DNA from: a virus
Direction: 5' to 3' (one strand)
Length of the DNA stretch: 51,150 nucleotides
IMG/VR virus record: IMGVR_UViG_3300010354_016385
Coordinates: 1-51,150 of that record
Of the stretch, positions 1 through 10,234 are shown one piece after another. The first letter of the stretch is position 1, and each line of letters starts with the position of its first letter. A model generated the notes under the pieces. That model saw only the letters and a list, made by a program, of their open reading frames with translations, did no database searches and was not told where the DNA came from. The position numbers and the translations under genes are program-made.

Positions 1-2
1 CA

Positions 3-332
3 TCAGAGTCAGGTTCGCAGAGCGGGTCGGCGCTATCAGAGTCAGGTTCGCAGAGCGGGTCGGCGCCATCAGAGTCAGGTTCGCAGAGCGGGTCGGCGCC
101 ATCGGGGTCAGGTTCGCAGGATGGGTCGGCGCCATCGGGGTCAGGTTCGCAGGATGGGTCGGCGCCATCGGGGTCAGGTTCGCAGGATGGGTCGGCGCCA
201 TCAGGGTCAGGTTCGCAGGATGGGTCGGCGCCATCAGGGTCAGGTTCGCAGAGCGGGTCGGCGCCATCAGGGTCAGGTTCGCAGAGCGGGTCGGCGCCAT
301 CAGGGTCAGGTTCGCAGAGCGGGTCGGCCTCG
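3..332 (+). repeat. 33-bp in-frame tandem repeat, 10 copies
   Basis: Ten uninterrupted 33-bp units, each with the core GGTTCGCAG and the end GGGTCGGCGCC, encode an 11-residue Ser/Gly repeat. Units differ at a few bases (TCAGAG / TCGGGG / TCAGGG at the start; AGAGC / AGGATG inside) in blocks of three or four, which suggests recent expansion. The array runs off the left edge, so the copy number is a minimum. Confidence 0.95.
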
Positions 333-776
333 TCGGAATCTGGCCCATCATCCGAACAGCCGCCGTCTAGCGACGGGCCGATCGGCGGGTACGTGTGCTG
401 CCCAGACGAGCAATCATGTGGCGATGAATGCTGCAAGGAAGGCGAGTGCTGCAAAGAAGGTGAGTGCGTGCCTTGTTCGTCATCTTCGTCGTCTCAATCG
501 CAGGAATCGTCGAGCGATGGCGGGTGCGCAAGCGGCCTTGACTGCGATACGTTGTGCTGCCTTGAAGGGGAGTGCATACAAACAATCGACGCGACTATCA
601 GAACCGTCGATCCGGCATTGGACCCTAACGACCCCTCTAATTTTTGTCCGAGTGGATGGAGTTACGGAGGCGCTGTCCCAGGCGACAGCGAAGGCGCGTT
701 TTATTGTTGCCCGCCCAATACAATTGCGATCACAGGCGAAGGTAAGTGCTGTCCGCAAGTAAACCCGCTGCCATAA
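3..776 (+). CDS. Ser/Gly-repeat, Cys-rich surface protein (5' partial)
   Basis: The frame is open from the window edge, so the start lies upstream. The first 110 residues are ten copies of an 11-residue repeat (S-G-S-G-S-Q-S/D-G-S-A-P type). A cysteine-rich segment with CC and C-x4-C pairs follows (CCPDEQSCGDECC, then CCKEGECC), then a short poly-Ser linker and a second Cys-rich part ending CCPQVNPLP. The low-complexity Ser linkers with disulfide-like knots suggest an extracellular or virion surface protein. The C-terminal NPLP is also the end of the next protein. The stop is two bases before the next start. The family is not recognised; a virion location is inferred from the glycosyltransferase and fibre genes nearby. 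Confidence 0.75.
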   Translation, partial: SESGSQSGSALSESGSQSGSAPSESGSQSGSAPSGSGSQDGSAPSGSGSQDGSAPSGSGSQDGSAPSGSGSQDGSAPSGSGSQSGSAPSGSGSQSGSAPSGSGSQSGSASSESGPSSEQPPSSDGPIGGYVCCPDEQSCGDECCKEGECCKEGECVPCSSSSSSQSQESSSDGGCASGLDCDTLCCLEGECIQTIDATIRTVDPALDPNDPSNFCPSGWSYGGAVPGDSEGAFYCCPPNTIAITGEGKCCPQVNPLP

Positions 777-778
777 AA

Positions 779-2487
<1,709 letters not shown>

Positions 2488-2491
<4 letters not shown>

Positions 2492-2970
2492 TTTCGGCAC
2501 ACAAGAACTTTTTTATCGAGAGATGTCGAGAAAGAGGCTACGACGTCAAGGACTCAATGTCCTGTGTCGTCAGTACCGACGGCGACATCTGGACGATTGA
2601 CGAAACGCACCCGGCTTACCCGCACGCAAGGACAAACCACGCGGCGGCAGAGGGCAGGAATTTTCGCAAGCCGCGCGCAACACCCCAGCCGGCAGCCGTC
2701 GCCGACCCAGGAAGCGGTCCAGGGACTGAACTCAAGCGACTCTTGGCGGGGTTTCCTTTTTACATCAAGACGACGCCTAACTGCCGATGCAACGCTAGAG
2801 CAAAACAAATGGATGTGTGGGGCGTGGAAGAATGCGAAAAGCGTCTTGACGTCATTGTCGGATGGCTCAGAGAAGAAGCCGAGCGCCGCAAACTCCCGTT
2901 TATCGAAGCGGCCGGCAGGATTCTTGTCCGGCGATCCATCGCCGCCGCGAAGAACAAGGCAAATGTTTGA
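2488..2970 (+). CDS. Conserved phage-type protein, unknown function
   Basis: 160 residues, with the start overlapping the previous stop (ATGA). The C-terminal half holds a compact motif: GTELKRLLAG, then NCRCNARAKQMD, then WG...C. The two close cysteines and the W-G look like a small metal- or disulfide-stabilised unit. It sits between the Ser-rich proteins and the glycosyltransferase fusion in the same overlapping operon and overlaps that gene by 8 bases. The family is not recognised with confidence; a role in modifying or assembling the Ser-rich proteins is only a guess from position. Confidence 0.65.
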
Positions 2971-4261
2971 TCGCATTGTTTGCATCTCGCTCAAGCGGCG
3001 GCCAGACCGTCGCGAAGCGTTTCGCAGTCGCCTGCCGGTCGACTGGCCTTGGCGACCAGTCGAAATCATTGACGCCATTGACGGAACGCTGTGTAAACAC
3101 CCGCAGTGGTGGAAGCAGGGCGGCGGCGCGTGGGGGTGCTACCGGAGTCACCTCGGCGTCATCGAGAGCGCGATCAATGACGGAGCAGGCAGCATCCTCA
3201 TACTCGAAGACGATGTAACCTTCGTCGAAGGCTTTTCTGTAAAGGCACAAGAGTATCTGTGCCGCCTACCGACGGACTGGGGCCAAGCGTACTTCGGCGG
3301 ACAGCACCTCAAGCGACCGGAGAGAGTGTGCGATGGGGTCATGCGGGCGATGAACATAAACCGCACGCACGCTTACGCCCTTCGCGGAATCGCAAATATG
3401 CAAGAGTGCTATCGTTGGCTCTGCAATACAGAGAACTGGCCCCCACGCAATCACGTCGACCATCACTACGGCAGAATGCACGAAGCAAGAATCATTCCTG
3501 CGTACACGCCTTCAGATTGGCTCTGCGGACAGTCGGCTGACGCCAAAAGCGACGTATGCTGGAAGGAGATGAAGGAGCGGTGGTGGCACATGAAGAAGCC
3601 GCCGCTGGCGACAGCGTCGGAGCCGCCGTTTGTGGCGGTCATCGGCCTGCATCGCAGTGGCTCGAGTTGCATCGCAATGATGCTGCACAAACTCGGTGTC
3701 AGTATGGGGAATAAGATTAGGGGGTACGAGGCAAAGAACGGAGGCGGAGGCGAGGCTGTCGGGCTTTCGGCCATTTGCGAAAAAGCCGCGAGGTTCCCAG
3801 CAACGGCCATTCGCAACCCGGCAAAGTGCCAGACGGCGCTCTCGCGGTGGATAGCGGGCAGGAGAAGGGCGGCTCGCGGAATTTGCGGCGGCAAGTATCC
3901 GCACCTCTGCGCCATGGGCGACATGCTCCGCGAGGCGGCCGGAGCCGGACTGCTTGTGGTGCATTGCGATCGCCCACTCGAAGAGTCCGTGGAGTCGCTC
4001 AAAAGGCGCAGCAGGAAATCTCGTGGTTGGCTGGCTGTATCCGACGAAGACAGCGAGAGGGTGCAAGCGTGGCTGTGGGCTGAGAAGCAGAAGTTCCTGT
4101 CAGCCACTCCGCCGCATCAGGTTCTCAACGTTCAGTACGCGAGGCTCAGAAAAGACCCAGCCGCGATCGTTGCTGAAATGGTTGAGTTCCTTGGAATCCG
4201 CCCAACGGAGGAGCAGGTTGCAGCAGCAGTCGCACACGTCAAGCAAGAGGGCGAAAAATGA
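2963..4261 (+). CDS. Fusion: glycosyltransferase family 25 + sulfotransferase domain
   Basis: 432 residues from the ATG at 2963, which overlaps the preceding gene's end; earlier in-frame ATGs lie inside that gene. Residues 1-215 look like GT25 (LPS galactosyltransferase/procollagen galactosyltransferase type): VCISLKRRPDRREAF start, SHLGVIESA, and the acidic ILEDDV motif near 79-85. Residues 223-432 look like a sulfotransferase/P-loop domain: VIGLHRSGSS near 227-236 matches the 5' PAPS-binding loop, followed by VVHCDRPLEESVESLKRRS and an LRKDP segment typical of the family's C-terminal part. Each half alone is well supported; the pairing in one chain is unusual. It would transfer a sugar and then sulfate, but substrates are unknown. 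It is coupled by ATGA to the next glycosyltransferase. Confidence 0.8.
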   Translation: MFDRIVCISLKRRPDRREAFRSRLPVDWPWRPVEIIDAIDGTLCKHPQWWKQGGGAWGCYRSHLGVIESAINDGAGSILILEDDVTFVEGFSVKAQEYLCRLPTDWGQAYFGGQHLKRPERVCDGVMRAMNINRTHAYALRGIANMQECYRWLCNTENWPPRNHVDHHYGRMHEARIIPAYTPSDWLCGQSADAKSDVCWKEMKERWWHMKKPPLATASEPPFVAVIGLHRSGSSCIAMMLHKLGVSMGNKIRGYEAKNGGGGEAVGLSAICEKAARFPATAIRNPAKCQTALSRWIAGRRRAARGICGGKYPHLCAMGDMLREAAGAGLLVVHCDRPLEESVESLKRRSRKSRGWLAVSDEDSERVQAWLWAEKQKFLSATPPHQVLNVQYARLRKDPAAIVAEMVEFLGIRPTEEQVAAAVAHVKQEGEK

Positions 4262-5871
4262 TCGACATACTGCTGCCGTTGGGGCCGGGGTCACTGAATG
4301 GAGACGACAGAGAGTTGAGGTACTGCCTCCGCAGCATAGAAAAGCACGCAAAAGGGCTGCGGAGGGTTTGGATAGTGGGCCACAGGCCGCGGTGGGGGCG
4401 TGAAAGCGACGCCGTTCGTTTCGTTGAAAGAGCGGAATTCGACGCTCCCAAGGAATCGCGGATTTCTCTCAAGGTGCTGTGGGCCTTTGAGAACCTTGAT
4501 GTCACGGAGACGGTCGCGTTTTGGAACGACGACTACGTTCTGACCAAAGACACAGACTTGCCGCTGATACCAAACTACTACAGCGGCGGGCTGTGGACGA
4601 AGAGGAGGTCGCCGTGGGGTGCAGCACGCCGCGCCACGCGGGCGGCGCTGATCGCGGCTGGTCTTTCTGCGAGAAACTACGACATTCATGTTCCCATTCT
4701 GTTCGAGCGAGAGAAGTACATCGCCCTTGGCTCGTGGTGGAGCAAGGGATATGTCGGAAAAAGCGTCTACGGAAACCACTACTGCCACTCCAATTCTCAC
4801 GCCACAGCGGATTGCAAACTGTGGCGAGGCTGGCGATCTCGGGTCGCAAAGAAGACGTCGCGTCGGTTTGTCGTTAGTTATGGAGACGTGGCTGCGAGAA
4901 GGGGCCTGTTAGGGTGGCTGGAGCAAGCACTGCCGCAGCCTTCTGCTCCAGAGACAGCCAGGAATCCGCCGGCAGAAACAGTAAAGAGGCAATCAACGAA
5001 CGAGCGATGGCACTTTCTCGTAAATGGCGGAGAGCCGTGGACGTACTTTCACTTTTTCTACGGCGTCTACTTGCCGCTCACCGCCGCGTTGCTCGACGCC
5101 GGCACGCCCCGGTCGCTTACGATCTCCGCAGCCAGTCGTGATAGGCGACACACCGGCTTCGGGGCGCTCGGCCGGCACATTCTCTTGCATCCGCTGATTG
5201 CAAACAGGTGCGATGTGGCGATTCAGCAATCAAGAGATGAGCATGAAATGGACGGTTGCAGAGTAATTGAAGGCGCGGACTTTTACCAAAGAACCAAAAA
5301 AGCCGGCGGCAAGTTGGTGCATTTTGATTTATTCAAGCGATTCATTGAGCACAGAAAAGACGTGCGTCAGTTTCTGACGGCTGAATATCGCTGCAGCGCT
5401 GACACGGACGGAAGCGTCGTGGTTGTAGACAGGCTGCCGCCGGCCCCAGGAATCGGCGAGCCGGACACCGGAGCCAGTCGCCGCGCCATGAACGCAAAGG
5501 ATGTGGCCGAGGCAATAAGCAAGGCGCTGCCGAATAATAAAACTATCTTGCTACACCCAGAAACTCAAGGCATGGCAGAGCAAGCAAGAGCGTTTTCTAA
5601 GGCAAGTGTAATAGTAGCGCAGCACGGCGCTGCTCTCAGCAACATATACTTCTGCGGCGCTCATTCGCAGGTGCTGGAAATACATCCATACAAAAAAAGA
5701 TACTTCGCGGCCATTGCGCATGTGCTCGGCATTCCGTACATGGACTGGACAACAAAAATGGGCGGCCTCCGACTGAGCGGCGCGAGGGGGAAGAGGGCTT
5801 TTGTGACCGCCGATCCGTCGGAAGCCGCGAGGCGTGTGTGTGAGATTATTCAAGCGAGGAATTCAGCGTGA
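4258..5871 (+). CDS. Fusion: Stealth-like glycosyl/phosphotransferase + GT61 (DUF563) glycosyltransferase
   Basis: 537 residues, ATGA-coupled to the previous gene. Residues 1-220 begin with IDILLPLGPGS and LRYCLRSIEKH and contain FWNDDYVL near 90-97. This resembles the N-D-D motif of Stealth-type capsule phosphotransferases or a GT-A fold. After a linker near 225-245, the second part contains HFLVNGGEPWTYFHFFYG and, near the end, IVAQHGAALSNIYFCG and LEIHPYKKRYF, the characteristic end of GT61 enzymes. Two transferases in one chain suggest addition of a disaccharide or of a sugar phosphate plus a sugar. The GT61 call is stronger than the Stealth call. Confidence 0.75.
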   Translation: MIDILLPLGPGSLNGDDRELRYCLRSIEKHAKGLRRVWIVGHRPRWGRESDAVRFVERAEFDAPKESRISLKVLWAFENLDVTETVAFWNDDYVLTKDTDLPLIPNYYSGGLWTKRRSPWGAARRATRAALIAAGLSARNYDIHVPILFEREKYIALGSWWSKGYVGKSVYGNHYCHSNSHATADCKLWRGWRSRVAKKTSRRFVVSYGDVAARRGLLGWLEQALPQPSAPETARNPPAETVKRQSTNERWHFLVNGGEPWTYFHFFYGVYLPLTAALLDAGTPRSLTISAASRDRRHTGFGALGRHILLHPLIANRCDVAIQQSRDEHEMDGCRVIEGADFYQRTKKAGGKLVHFDLFKRFIEHRKDVRQFLTAEYRCSADTDGSVVVVDRLPPAPGIGEPDTGASRRAMNAKDVAEAISKALPNNKTILLHPETQGMAEQARAFSKASVIVAQHGAALSNIYFCGAHSQVLEIHPYKKRYFAAIAHVLGIPYMDWTTKMGGLRLSGARGKRAFVTADPSEAARRVCEIIQARNSA

Positions 5872-6416
5872 AAAGATACACTTCCGACTGGTTTACGGCG
5901 CACATTCCTGTGTGGCAGTCAGTTGTTGTGCCGCGACTGCCGGCCGGCAAGCGGAGATGGCTTGAATTGGGAAGCCACGAGGGACGCTCGGCTGAATGGA
6001 CACTCGCAAACGCGCTTCGCGACGGCGACGAATTGGTGTGCGTTGACACTTGGTCGGACCAGCGATTTGAAAAGACGTTTGACGCCAACGTCGGGTCGCG
6101 GGCGAGAAAGATAAAGTCCAGCACGGAAGAGGCATTGATCGGCATGGTCAACGCGGGCGAGCGATTTGACGTCATCTACGTCGACGCAGACCACGACGGG
6201 GCCGCCGTTCTGTCGGATTGCGTCTTGTCGTGGATGCTCCTCCCAGTTGGCGGCACCATGATCTTGGATGACGTGCTCTACAGGCACCCATCGCAGCCAT
6301 GGGCGCTCGGGCGCATCGACCCACAGTGTGGCGTTGATGCGTTTCTCTCGGCCTACAGACTGCGGACGAGGCTGCTGCACTATGCGTGGCAGGCAATAGT
6401 CGAGAAAGTTCGCTGA
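5868..6416 (+). CDS. Class I SAM-dependent methyltransferase (Methyltransf_24 type)
   Basis: 182 residues, GTG start overlapping the previous stop. SAM-binding motif I is WLELGSHEGRSAEW near 32-45; the acidic loop is VCVDTW near 57-62; FDVIYVDADHDGAAVLSD followed by LLPVGGTMILDD matches the family in which an aspartate- and histidine-rich site binds metal (cephalosporin/macrocin O-methyltransferase relatives). In this operon it most likely methylates a sugar hydroxyl of the glycan being built, but a protein or other small-molecule substrate is possible. Confidence 0.8.
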   Translation: MKRYTSDWFTAHIPVWQSVVVPRLPAGKRRWLELGSHEGRSAEWTLANALRDGDELVCVDTWSDQRFEKTFDANVGSRARKIKSSTEEALIGMVNAGERFDVIYVDADHDGAAVLSDCVLSWMLLPVGGTMILDDVLYRHPSQPWALGRIDPQCGVDAFLSAYRLRTRLLHYAWQAIVEKVR

Positions 6417-6447
6417 TCGACTTGGAGGCGACACGGGGTACGCTGCC

Positions 6448-7509
6448 ATGAAAATCATCGTGACCGGAGGCGCGGGTTTCATTGGGAGTCACGTTGTAGA
6501 CGGCTTGTCTGAGAGAGGGCACGCTGTTGAGGTGCTGGACAATCTCTCCTCTGGATCGCGAGGCAACGTGCAAGGCGGCATACCGCTGCATGTGGCCGAC
6601 ATCAGAGACGCCAGCGCTGTTGATGCTGTCTTTGATGCCGTCCAGCCGGACGCCGTGTGCCACCACGCAGCGCAGGTCTCGGTGAGAGGCGCTGTGCGTG
6701 ACCCACGCACCGACGCCGAAACTAACATCGGAGGACTTCTGAACACGCTGAACGCAGCGAAGAGGCTCAAGTGCCAACTGTTCGTATTTGCGTCGAGTGG
6801 TGGCGTTCTTTACGGAGACGTGCTTCATCCAGCAGACGAGCGCTCTCCGGTGATAGCGAAAAGCCCATACGCAATCTCCAAATGGGCCGGCGAGCAGTAC
6901 CTTGCTTTCTATGCGAAAGAGCACGGGCTCTCGGCTGTCTCGCTTCGGTACGCAAACGTATATGGGCCGCGACAAAGTCCGCATGGGGAGGCCGGCGTTG
7001 TGGCGATTTTCTGCAACAAACTGCTTCACGACAAGCCGGCGATGATCTACGGGGACGGCAAATGCGTGCGCGACTATGTGTATGTGTCCGACATCGTCAG
7101 GGCCAACGTAAAGGTATTTTCGGAATGGGGCAGGTGTATTCAGAGGGCGACTGTTACGACACTCAATGTGGGCACAGGTGTTGGGACGGACGTGAACGCG
7201 ATGGAATGTGCCCTCCGCGCAGCGATGCGGCGCGCGCTGGATGAATATGGGCTAACCAAGGTTCTTCGGCTGCCCCTGTATGGAGACGAAAGGGCTGGTG
7301 ACCTGAGAAGCAGCGTAGTTGACGCCTCCAGGGCTTTCGGGCTGCTTGGATGGCGGCCGGAAGTGTCGCTTGCAGACGGGCTCGCTACGACAGCAATGTC
7401 TTTCGTGTGCCAGCAAGCATCGGCGAAAAAAAGCACCATTTCTCGCCTTGACCAGGACTGGGCGGCTCTGGAAGATAATGAACCATGCCCAGCACCCACC
7501 ACTTCTTGA
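6448..7509 (+). CDS. NAD-dependent sugar-nucleotide epimerase (GalE-like extended SDR)
   Basis: 353 residues. NAD-binding GGAGFIGSHVVD near residue 7; HHAAQVSVRGAVRDP; FASSGGVLYGD carries the catalytic Ser; SPYAISKWAGEQYL carries the Tyr-x3-Lys pair; RYANVYGPRQSP follows. This is the layout of UDP-glucose/UDP-GlcNAc 4-epimerases. The exact substrate cannot be read from the sequence. A 30-base gap with GGAGGCG separates it from the methyltransferase. The C-terminal 40 residues extend beyond the usual fold and overlap the next gene by 25 bases. Confidence 0.85.
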   Translation: MKIIVTGGAGFIGSHVVDGLSERGHAVEVLDNLSSGSRGNVQGGIPLHVADIRDASAVDAVFDAVQPDAVCHHAAQVSVRGAVRDPRTDAETNIGGLLNTLNAAKRLKCQLFVFASSGGVLYGDVLHPADERSPVIAKSPYAISKWAGEQYLAFYAKEHGLSAVSLRYANVYGPRQSPHGEAGVVAIFCNKLLHDKPAMIYGDGKCVRDYVYVSDIVRANVKVFSEWGRCIQRATVTTLNVGTGVGTDVNAMECALRAAMRRALDEYGLTKVLRLPLYGDERAGDLRSSVVDASRAFGLLGWRPEVSLADGLATTAMSFVCQQASAKKSTISRLDQDWAALEDNEPCPAPTTS

Positions 7510-7787
7510 TCAACGGTGCCCGCTGGGTGTGGCGGTACACGAGGCTGCGAGGTCAGGCTGCCGGCTGGGCATACCTGCCGGACCCGGCGAAGCCCGATAT
7601 GCCCCGGAAGGTACTGATCGACTCGCGACTCAAGGGTCGCGCCCGCATGGAGACCGAGATTCACGAGGCGCTCCACGTCTGCTTTCCGCAGATGTCCGAG
7701 GAGACGGTGACATCGAGCGCCCGTGACATCAGCCGAATTCTGTGGTTCCTGGGCTACCGGGTGAACGAGGAGAAGGCTCCATCGTGA
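7485..7787 (+). CDS. Small HExxH zinc-metallopeptidase-like protein
   Basis: 100 residues. The sequence ETEIHEALH near 57-64 contains an HExxH zinc motif (H60, E61, H64) preceded by a short beta-hairpin-like region with RKVLIDSRLKG. Small proteins of this type occur in phages and are usually annotated as putative metallopeptidases; activity is unproven. It overlaps the epimerase end and its stop overlaps the next GTG start, so it is translated with the sugar genes. Confidence 0.65.
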   Translation: MPSTHHFLINGARWVWRYTRLRGQAAGWAYLPDPAKPDMPRKVLIDSRLKGRARMETEIHEALHVCFPQMSEETVTSSARDISRILWFLGYRVNEEKAPS

Positions 7788-8359
7788 TCTACGTCGTCGG
7801 AGCAGGAGGCTTCGCCCGCGAGGTGGCGCAGTGGGCGCGGGACGCTGGTCTCGTGATCGATCGCCTGCTTGACCAGGGCGACGACGACCTCGACTTCACG
7901 CCGGCAGACTGGTTCCTGTGCGGCCTCGGCGAGCCGAGGCTCAAGCGGATCGTCTGCGAGCGGCTCCGCAGCCGCGGCGCCCGCTTCCGCACGCTCATCC
8001 ACCCGACGGCGGTCATCACATCGCCGGGGCACCTTGGGGAAGGCACGATCGTCTGCCCGCACGCGGTGGTCAGCGTCAATGCGGTCGTCGGCCGGCTGGT
8101 CACGATCAACTGTGCCGCCACGGTGGGCCACGACACCACCGTCGGCGACTACTCATCGATCTCGTCGCACGCCGACATCTGCGGGCACGCCAGCCTCGGC
8201 GATGGCGTGCTGATGGGTTCGCACGCCAGCATCCTCCCGCACGCAGTCGCCGGCGACTGGTCGATCGTCGGCAGCGGAAGCGTCGTGGTGAAGGAGGCTC
8301 CGGCTCGATCGACCGTGATGGGCGTGCCTGCGTCCGTAATCTACACGAGGACACAATGA
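7784..8359 (+). CDS. NeuD/PerB-type sugar O/N-acyltransferase (left-handed beta-helix)
   Basis: 191 residues from GTG 7784, which overlaps the preceding stop; the frame is open upstream only by chance. The N-terminus YVVGAGGFAREVAQWA is the Rossmann-like nucleotide-sugar-binding half of the NeuD family. From about residue 85 hexapeptide turns appear (GEGTIVCPHAVV, GHASLGDGVLMGSHASILPHA), ending GVPASVIYTR, typical of trimeric acetyltransferases such as PglD, NeuD and GDP-perosamine N-acetyltransferase. The downstream ACP and ketoacyl synthase suggest its donor may be an acyl-ACP or a longer acyl-CoA rather than acetyl-CoA (inference). The acceptor is probably an amino sugar nucleotide. Confidence 0.85.
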   Translation: MIYVVGAGGFAREVAQWARDAGLVIDRLLDQGDDDLDFTPADWFLCGLGEPRLKRIVCERLRSRGARFRTLIHPTAVITSPGHLGEGTIVCPHAVVSVNAVVGRLVTINCAATVGHDTTVGDYSSISSHADICGHASLGDGVLMGSHASILPHAVAGDWSIVGSGSVVVKEAPARSTVMGVPASVIYTRTQ

Positions 8360-8577
8360 AAGAGTTTTGCCTGCATCTCGACCGGCTCATCGAGCAGCCG
8401 GCCGGCACCAGCACGCCGGAGACGACGCTTCTCCAGTTGGCCGGATGGGACTCCATGACGGCCATGGGATTCATGGCAATGGCCGACCGGCAGTACGGCG
8501 TCGTCGTCAGCGCCGTCCGCCTCATGGATGCGAAGACGGTCGCCGACTTGGCCTCGCTCGTGGGAATCGCCGAATGA
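8356..8577 (+). CDS. Acyl carrier protein
   Basis: 73 residues, ATG overlapping the previous stop (ATGA) and stop overlapping the next ATG. It has the four-helix ACP layout: helix I MKEFCLHLDRLI, the loop TPETTLLQL, then GWDSMTAMGF with Ser33 as the phosphopantetheine site, and a final helix TVADLASLVGI. The D-S-M signature is intact, so it can probably be loaded by a host phosphopantetheinyl transferase; none is seen in the window. It would carry the acyl chain built by the next two enzymes. Confidence 0.88.
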   Translation: MKEFCLHLDRLIEQPAGTSTPETTLLQLAGWDSMTAMGFMAMADRQYGVVVSAVRLMDAKTVADLASLVGIAE

Positions 8578-9512
8578 ACCACGTCGCCATTCGCGACATC
8601 GCCGTCGCGGTGCCACCGACACGCCGAGATCATTCGGCGTGGGAGGCCGGCATCGCCACAAAACTGATTGCCGCCACTGGCATCATGGAGCGTCGCGTCG
8701 TCGAGAACGAGACGATGACGGAACTCTTCGAGGCAGCGGCTCGGCGGGTGTTGGGGCATCGCCGCGTGATCGACGGCCTCGTCGTCGTCACCCAGACGCC
8801 GGACATCAGAATCCCGCCGACCGCGAACATCCTGCACGGCCGGCTCGGCCTGCCGTCGTCGTGCGTTGCCTTCGACGTCAACCAGGGCTGCTCCGGCTAC
8901 GTCTACGGCCTGCAAATCGCCGGCAGCCTCGTGCAGGCGGGCCTCCGCCGCGTCCTGATGTTGGCAGGCGACTGCCTGTCGACGGTCGTGAGCCCAAATG
9001 ACCGCGCCACCGAGCCGCTCTTCGGAGACGCGGCGTCCGCGACATACCTGGAGTACGACGCCGACGCTCCCAGGCTTTCTGTCGGCTGCGGGTCAGACGG
9101 CAAAGGAGCGAGCCACCTCCGGCTCGACCACGGCGACAATGAGTGCCTCTACATGAGCGGAGCCTCGGTCTTCGAGTTCGCCTCATCGACGGTGCCGACG
9201 CTGGTCGAGCAGACGCTGGAGCAGGCGGGCCTGACGCTCGACGACATCGACGCTGTCGTGCCGCACCAGCCGAACGCGACCATGCTTGAGCACCTTCGGC
9301 AAAAGTGCCGTGTACCGAACGAGAGGTGGGTCGCCGGCGTCGTCGAGCACTACGGCAACGTATCGAGCGCGTCGATTCCCCTGGCGCTCGTCCTATCGGG
9401 GCGTCGCGGCCGACTGCTCTTGGTCGGCTTCGGCGGTGGCTGGTCATACGGCGGCGCGATCGTCGACCTCTCCGAGACGCGAATCCACCCGCTCGTGGAG
9501 GTGGGCAGGTGA
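8574..9512 (+). CDS. 3-oxoacyl-ACP synthase III (KAS III / FabH-like)
   Basis: 312 residues from ATG 8574 (ATGA overlap). It has the complete KAS III catalytic set: Cys106 in NQGCSGYVYGL, His231 in PHQPNATM and Asn262 in GNVSSASIPLAL, plus the C-terminal GFGGGWSYGGAI loop. Such enzymes join an acyl-CoA or acyl-ACP starter to malonyl-ACP, or in some clusters act as acyltransferases. With a private ACP and reductase next door it probably makes a short acyl chain such as acetoacetyl-ACP rather than serving bulk lipid synthesis (inference). Confidence 0.9.
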   Translation: MNHVAIRDIAVAVPPTRRDHSAWEAGIATKLIAATGIMERRVVENETMTELFEAAARRVLGHRRVIDGLVVVTQTPDIRIPPTANILHGRLGLPSSCVAFDVNQGCSGYVYGLQIAGSLVQAGLRRVLMLAGDCLSTVVSPNDRATEPLFGDAASATYLEYDADAPRLSVGCGSDGKGASHLRLDHGDNECLYMSGASVFEFASSTVPTLVEQTLEQAGLTLDDIDAVVPHQPNATMLEHLRQKCRVPNERWVAGVVEHYGNVSSASIPLALVLSGRRGRLLLVGFGGGWSYGGAIVDLSETRIHPLVEVGR

Positions 9513-10234
9513 GCCACTACCTCGTCACTGGGGCTTCGAGCGGCATCGGGCTGGCGACAGCCAGTCATCTCGCCGGCCTCGGACACCGGGTCTTTCTGCT
9601 GGGCCGTGACAGCAAGCGGCTTGCGATGGCGCTGCTCAATCTCCCCGGCAGCGGCCACGAGCGCCTGAGTGTCGACCTCATGTCGCTCGATGACGACGGC
9701 GCAGCGACGCTCCTTGAGTCTCTGGCGGCAGAGCGGGGGCCATTCGACGGCCTCGTTCACGCTGCTGGCATCCACGCACTATTGCCACTCAAGTACGCCA
9801 CCAGCGATGCGGAAATGATGCGAATGAACTACGGCACCGCGTGGAGCCTTGCGAAGGCGTTCCGCAGGCCAGCCGTGAGAACAGAGAAGGCCGCGATTGT
9901 CTTCGTATCCAGCGTCGCCGGAATCGTCGGCCAGCCGGCCACGAGCCAGTACGCCGCCAGCAAGGCCGCGCTCATCGGCCTGACCAAGGCTCTGGCAATC
10001 GAGTTGGCACCGGACATCCGCGTCAACTGCGTGGCTCCTGGCGTCGTGCGGACGCCGATGCAGGAGCGGCTGGAAGACTCGATGACTCCGGCGCAGTGGC
10101 AAGCCGTCGTCGCCGAGCATCCGCTCGGCATCGGCACGCCGGAGGACGTGGCCGAGGCGATCGAGTATCTGCTCAGGCAGAGGTGGACGACGGGGACCGT
10201 GCTGACGATCGACGGAGGCTACACCTCACGATGA
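9509..10234 (+). CDS. Short-chain dehydrogenase/reductase (FabG-like ketoreductase)
   Basis: 241 residues from GTG 9509, overlapping the previous stop. Classical SDR signatures: TGASSGIG at 7-14, HAAG near 84-87, catalytic Ser134/135, Tyr148 and Lys152 in YAASK, and the C-terminal IDGGYTS. Next to KAS III and ACP the likely reaction is NADPH-dependent reduction of 3-oxoacyl-ACP to 3-hydroxyacyl-ACP. A sugar dehydrogenase role is the alternative. Confidence 0.85.
   Translation: MSHYLVTGASSGIGLATASHLAGLGHRVFLLGRDSKRLAMALLNLPGSGHERLSVDLMSLDDDGAATLLESLAAERGPFDGLVHAAGIHALLPLKYATSDAEMMRMNYGTAWSLAKAFRRPAVRTEKAAIVFVSSVAGIVGQPATSQYAASKAALIGLTKALAIELAPDIRVNCVAPGVVRTPMQERLEDSMTPAQWQAVVAEHPLGIGTPEDVAEAIEYLLRQRWTTGTVLTIDGGYTSR

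Noticed and set aside
3-332. CRISPR array
   Set aside because: The 33-bp units abut without spacers and encode protein; they are tandem repeats.
6416-6448. Third copy of the TAGGTGAC-N7-TACAAT motif
   Set aside because: GGCGAC and TACGCT occur with six-base spacing, but too many positions differ.
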